Part shown: positions 9,721 to 11,641 of the stretch, one piece after another
How the letters are laid out: each line of letters opens with the position of its first letter
How positions within the stretch are numbered: position 1 is the stretch's first letter
Source: Isotricha intestinalis
Lineage: Eukaryota > Ciliophora > Litostomatea > Vestibuliferida > Isotrichidae
Assembly: GCA_023807065.1 (NCBI GenBank)
Contig: JAJJLU010004562.1
Span: 1 to 11,641 of the forward strand
DNA length: 11,641 nucleotides
Direction of reading: 5' to 3'
Translations under genes and position numbers: made by a program
The notes under the pieces: generated by a model
Told to the model about the DNA's origin: nothing
The model's input: only the letters and a program-made list of their open reading frames with translations
Databases searched by the model: none

Positions 9721-10829
9721 TTGAATTTTTTATTTATTTTTTATTTTAAAATTACTTGAACAATATGATTTTAATTTTTTATTTAATTTAAATTATTATT
9801 TATTTATTCTAACATTAAAAATTTGTTTAAATGTTATGTAAATTAATCGTGTAATATAATTCTTATTTAGTATTTTTATTATTTAAAATATAATAGATTA
9901 AAAAAACATTCCCTTTCAGATAATATTCTTTAAATTTTTTCTTTCTCTTCTAATCTTTGAAATCAAAGCATTAATTTAAATAATTATATATATTTTATCT
10001 TATAATATTAATATATCAATATCATTATATTTTACAATCAATCAATAATATTCTTAATTCTTATTATAATCATTATTTTATTATTATTTAATTAATAATG
10101 TTTAATACTTTATTGTTTTATTAATTAGAATAATCAGAAAATTTCTAAAATCGACAAGGATAAATGAAAGTTTATAGTTAATAGAAATTTAATATATATT
10201 TTCTTTTCTTTGAAAGAAGAAGAACCCTATTATAAATTGTTTTTCTTGTTCAAAATATATAAAATTACTATCATTTCAAGGAAATATGTTCGTAACATTA
10301 TTATTAAGTCTTTTTTTCTTAATAATATTATTAAAAAAACTTCCAGGATTTTGCTTTATTATTTCTTTTTAAATAAGATATTTCTTTATTGAAAATAATA
10401 TTTTTATTATTATTATAACTTTTATAATTTTTCCAATTTTAATTTCTAAAATTATTATTTTTATTTTCCTTGAGTAAAATTAATATGATTAATATTATAA
10501 CTAGTTTTTTGTCTAAATATTCTTATTCTTCATTTTAAAAATATAATAAATTTTTTTCTTTATTTGTAAATAAATTTGAAATCGTAATATTTAATAATAT
10601 GTCTTTTTCCATTTTTTTACACCCCACACCATTTTTTGAGATTATATTTTTCAAATATTAAAGAACTATATTTATTTCACAAATAAATCTTTTTCTTTAA
10701 GAATTCATATTCCTTTTTTATTAGAATAGAAAAAAGTTAATTATAAAAAAAATAAAAATTATTACTTTATATTTTTTATTAAAAATCAAATGAAGAAATC
10801 GATTTATTTTTTTTATAAAAAAAATATTT
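9721..10829. other. Intergenic, upstream of the ankyrin gene
   Basis: No supported gene lies here. A 60-codon plus-strand frame at 10210-10392 lacks an ATG and has the composition of random A/T sequence. The part next to 9721 is the ankyrin gene's leader and promoter. A short palindrome CTTTGAAATCAAAG at 9955-9968 and a hairpin at 10299-10327 are the only structures noted. A C-rich spot, ACACCCCACACC at 10620-10631, stands out from the A/T background. Confidence 0.5.
10299..10327. repeat. 10-bp perfect inverted repeat with T-rich loop
   Basis: TATTATTAAG at 10299-10308 pairs exactly with CTTAATAATA at 10318-10327, leaving a 9-nt loop made of one C and eight T. It might be a hairpin in a transcript end, but no gene is known to end here, so no function is assigned. 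Confidence 0.35.
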
Positions 10830-11641
10830 TTATAAATCATTATAAGCTTTAATAAATTCTGATGATTTGTAATAATATCACAACTTTCATTAAAATTATG
10901 GAACATATGACTCATAGATATAGAAATATTAGTATTAAAATTAGATAAATTTAAAGAATTTAAAGAAGAACAATTATAGAATATACTACTCATATTATTT
11001 ATATTATTAGTATTAAAATTAGATAAATTTAAAGAAGTTAAAGAAGAACAATTGAGACCATATAACTCATACCTTTAACTTTATAGGTATTAAAATTAGA
11101 TATATCCAAAGAAGTTAAAGAAGAATAATCACATGATATAAAAATCATATTATTTTTATCTTTTGTTCTTTTATATTTAATATTTCTTCTAAATTTTGAA
11201 TTTCATCTTCACAATTAATTGATATTGTATTTAATTTGATTTAATATTATTAATTTGGAAATTTTCTTGTTTTATTATTTTATTTGATATTTTTATACTT
11301 TCAATTTAAATTTTTGAAAAATTTTCTGTATTTCTTTTTTTTCTGTTTCTCTATGTTTTGTAATTCAATTAAATAAGGAATTTTTTATTTTATTTTTAAA
11401 AACTCAATTTTTATTTTTTAATATATTATTTTCTTTTTGTGAAGAATTAATTAATAATGTAAATTCATTTAAATTATTATTATATCTGATATTTTTTTTT
11501 TAATCAATTTTTTTTCTTCATCTAATATATTAATTAAAGTATCTCTTTCTTTTATTTCTGAACTTTGTTTTTAAATATTCAAATTTTAAATTTTCTTCAT
11601 TCATTTGAATATTTAATCCATTATATTTTTATTTGATTCCA
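10830..11641 (-). pseudogene. Decayed coiled-coil plus BspA-type (DUF285) leucine-rich-repeat gene, runs off right edge
   Basis: From the right edge, frame pieces read like a coiled coil: NEENLKFEYLK, then QSSEIKERDTLINILDEEKK, then NNNLNEFTLLINSSQKENN, then INCEDEIQNLEEILNIKEQ. These change frame at T runs (near 11568-11572, 11492-11501, about 11400-11420 and 11161-11164). BspA/DUF285 repeats follow: SSLTSLDISNFNT, SSLTSLNLSNFNT, MSSIFYNCSSLNSLNLSNFN, MSHMFHNF. One further base is missing near 11054-11062. Another likely shift near 10861-10870 would put the end at SSEFIKAYNDL and TAA at 10832-10830. Family members are surface or secreted repeat proteins in gut bacteria and in parasites such as Trichomonas and Entamoeba, used in adhesion. 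With at least five frame breaks in about 0.8 kb and none in the kinase gene, decay is more likely than random sequencing error, though errors near a contig end are possible. Confidence 0.68.
10933..11127 (-). repeat. Three tandem ~78-nt DUF285 leucine-rich-repeat units
   Basis: Near-identical units begin at 10933, 11011 and 11088, so the spacings are 78 and 77 nt. Each encodes one 26-residue unit with the SSL.SL.LSNFNT core. The 77-nt spacing marks a single missing base that breaks the frame between the second and third unit. High DNA identity between units suggests recent duplication or homogenisation. Confidence 0.75.

Noticed and set aside
9955..9968. Palindrome CTTTGAAATCAAAG as an operator
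   Set aside because: It is short, a single copy, and lies about 235 nt upstream of the ankyrin start. Nothing ties it to regulation, so it is only mentioned in the intergenic entry.
10210..10392. 60-codon plus-strand open frame
   Set aside because: It starts at TTG rather than ATG, has only A/T-driven residues (Ile, Lys, Phe, Tyr, Leu), and shows no motif or signal.
1..11641. Alternative genetic code with TAA/TAG as glutamine
   Set aside because: The kinase and ankyrin genes run about 1000 codons each with CAA/CAG for Gln and no internal TAA or TAG, and both end in TAA. One TAA in the esterase does not justify reassignment.

Overview
This is a eukaryotic window, extremely A+T-rich, with long A/T runs between genes. 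I read it as a piece of a ciliate genome, most plausibly a gut (rumen-type) litostome ciliate. Four things support this. One gene carries three GT-AG introns of only 25, 30 and 35 nt. An ankyrin array is fused to an AGC-type protein kinase. The ankyrin protein ends in the 'LHYAL...NPW' style of repeat that I associate with ciliates. The genes use the standard genetic code: glutamine is written CAA/CAG, and all three readable genes end in TAA. The assignment is an inference; an anaerobic gut fungus is the main alternative, but the tiny introns argue against it.

Layout: every recognisable gene lies on the minus strand. 1-114 is the N-terminus of a gene running off the left edge. 115-1594 has no intact gene. 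It holds a 13-bp perfect inverted repeat (501-546) and a stop-riddled but protein-flavoured stretch on the plus strand (about 840-1450). 1595-4684 is a single-exon, 1029-residue ankyrin-repeat/AGC kinase with a long Asn-rich tract. 4969-6381 is a bacterial-type secreted esterase (Ig-like domain plus alpha/beta hydrolase) with an intact catalytic triad but one in-frame TAA. 6820-9720 is a four-exon gene for a 936-residue basic, low-complexity protein with C-terminal ankyrin repeats; taken without splicing it looks like a shorter ORF with frameshifts around it. 9721-10829 is intergenic. 10830-11641 is a decayed, multiply frameshifted gene with an N-terminal coiled-coil-like part and BspA-type (DUF285) leucine-rich repeats, running off the right edge.

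The genes do not form an obvious pathway. The two ankyrin proteins and the kinase look like native signalling or scaffold genes. The esterase and the BspA-type repeat gene belong to families common in gut bacteria, and both are broken here. The esterase has acquired a signal peptide and a GPI-anchor-like tail, which would put it on the cell surface or in the secretory path if it is expressed. No tRNA, rRNA, CRISPR, telomere or bacterial-style operon signals were seen.
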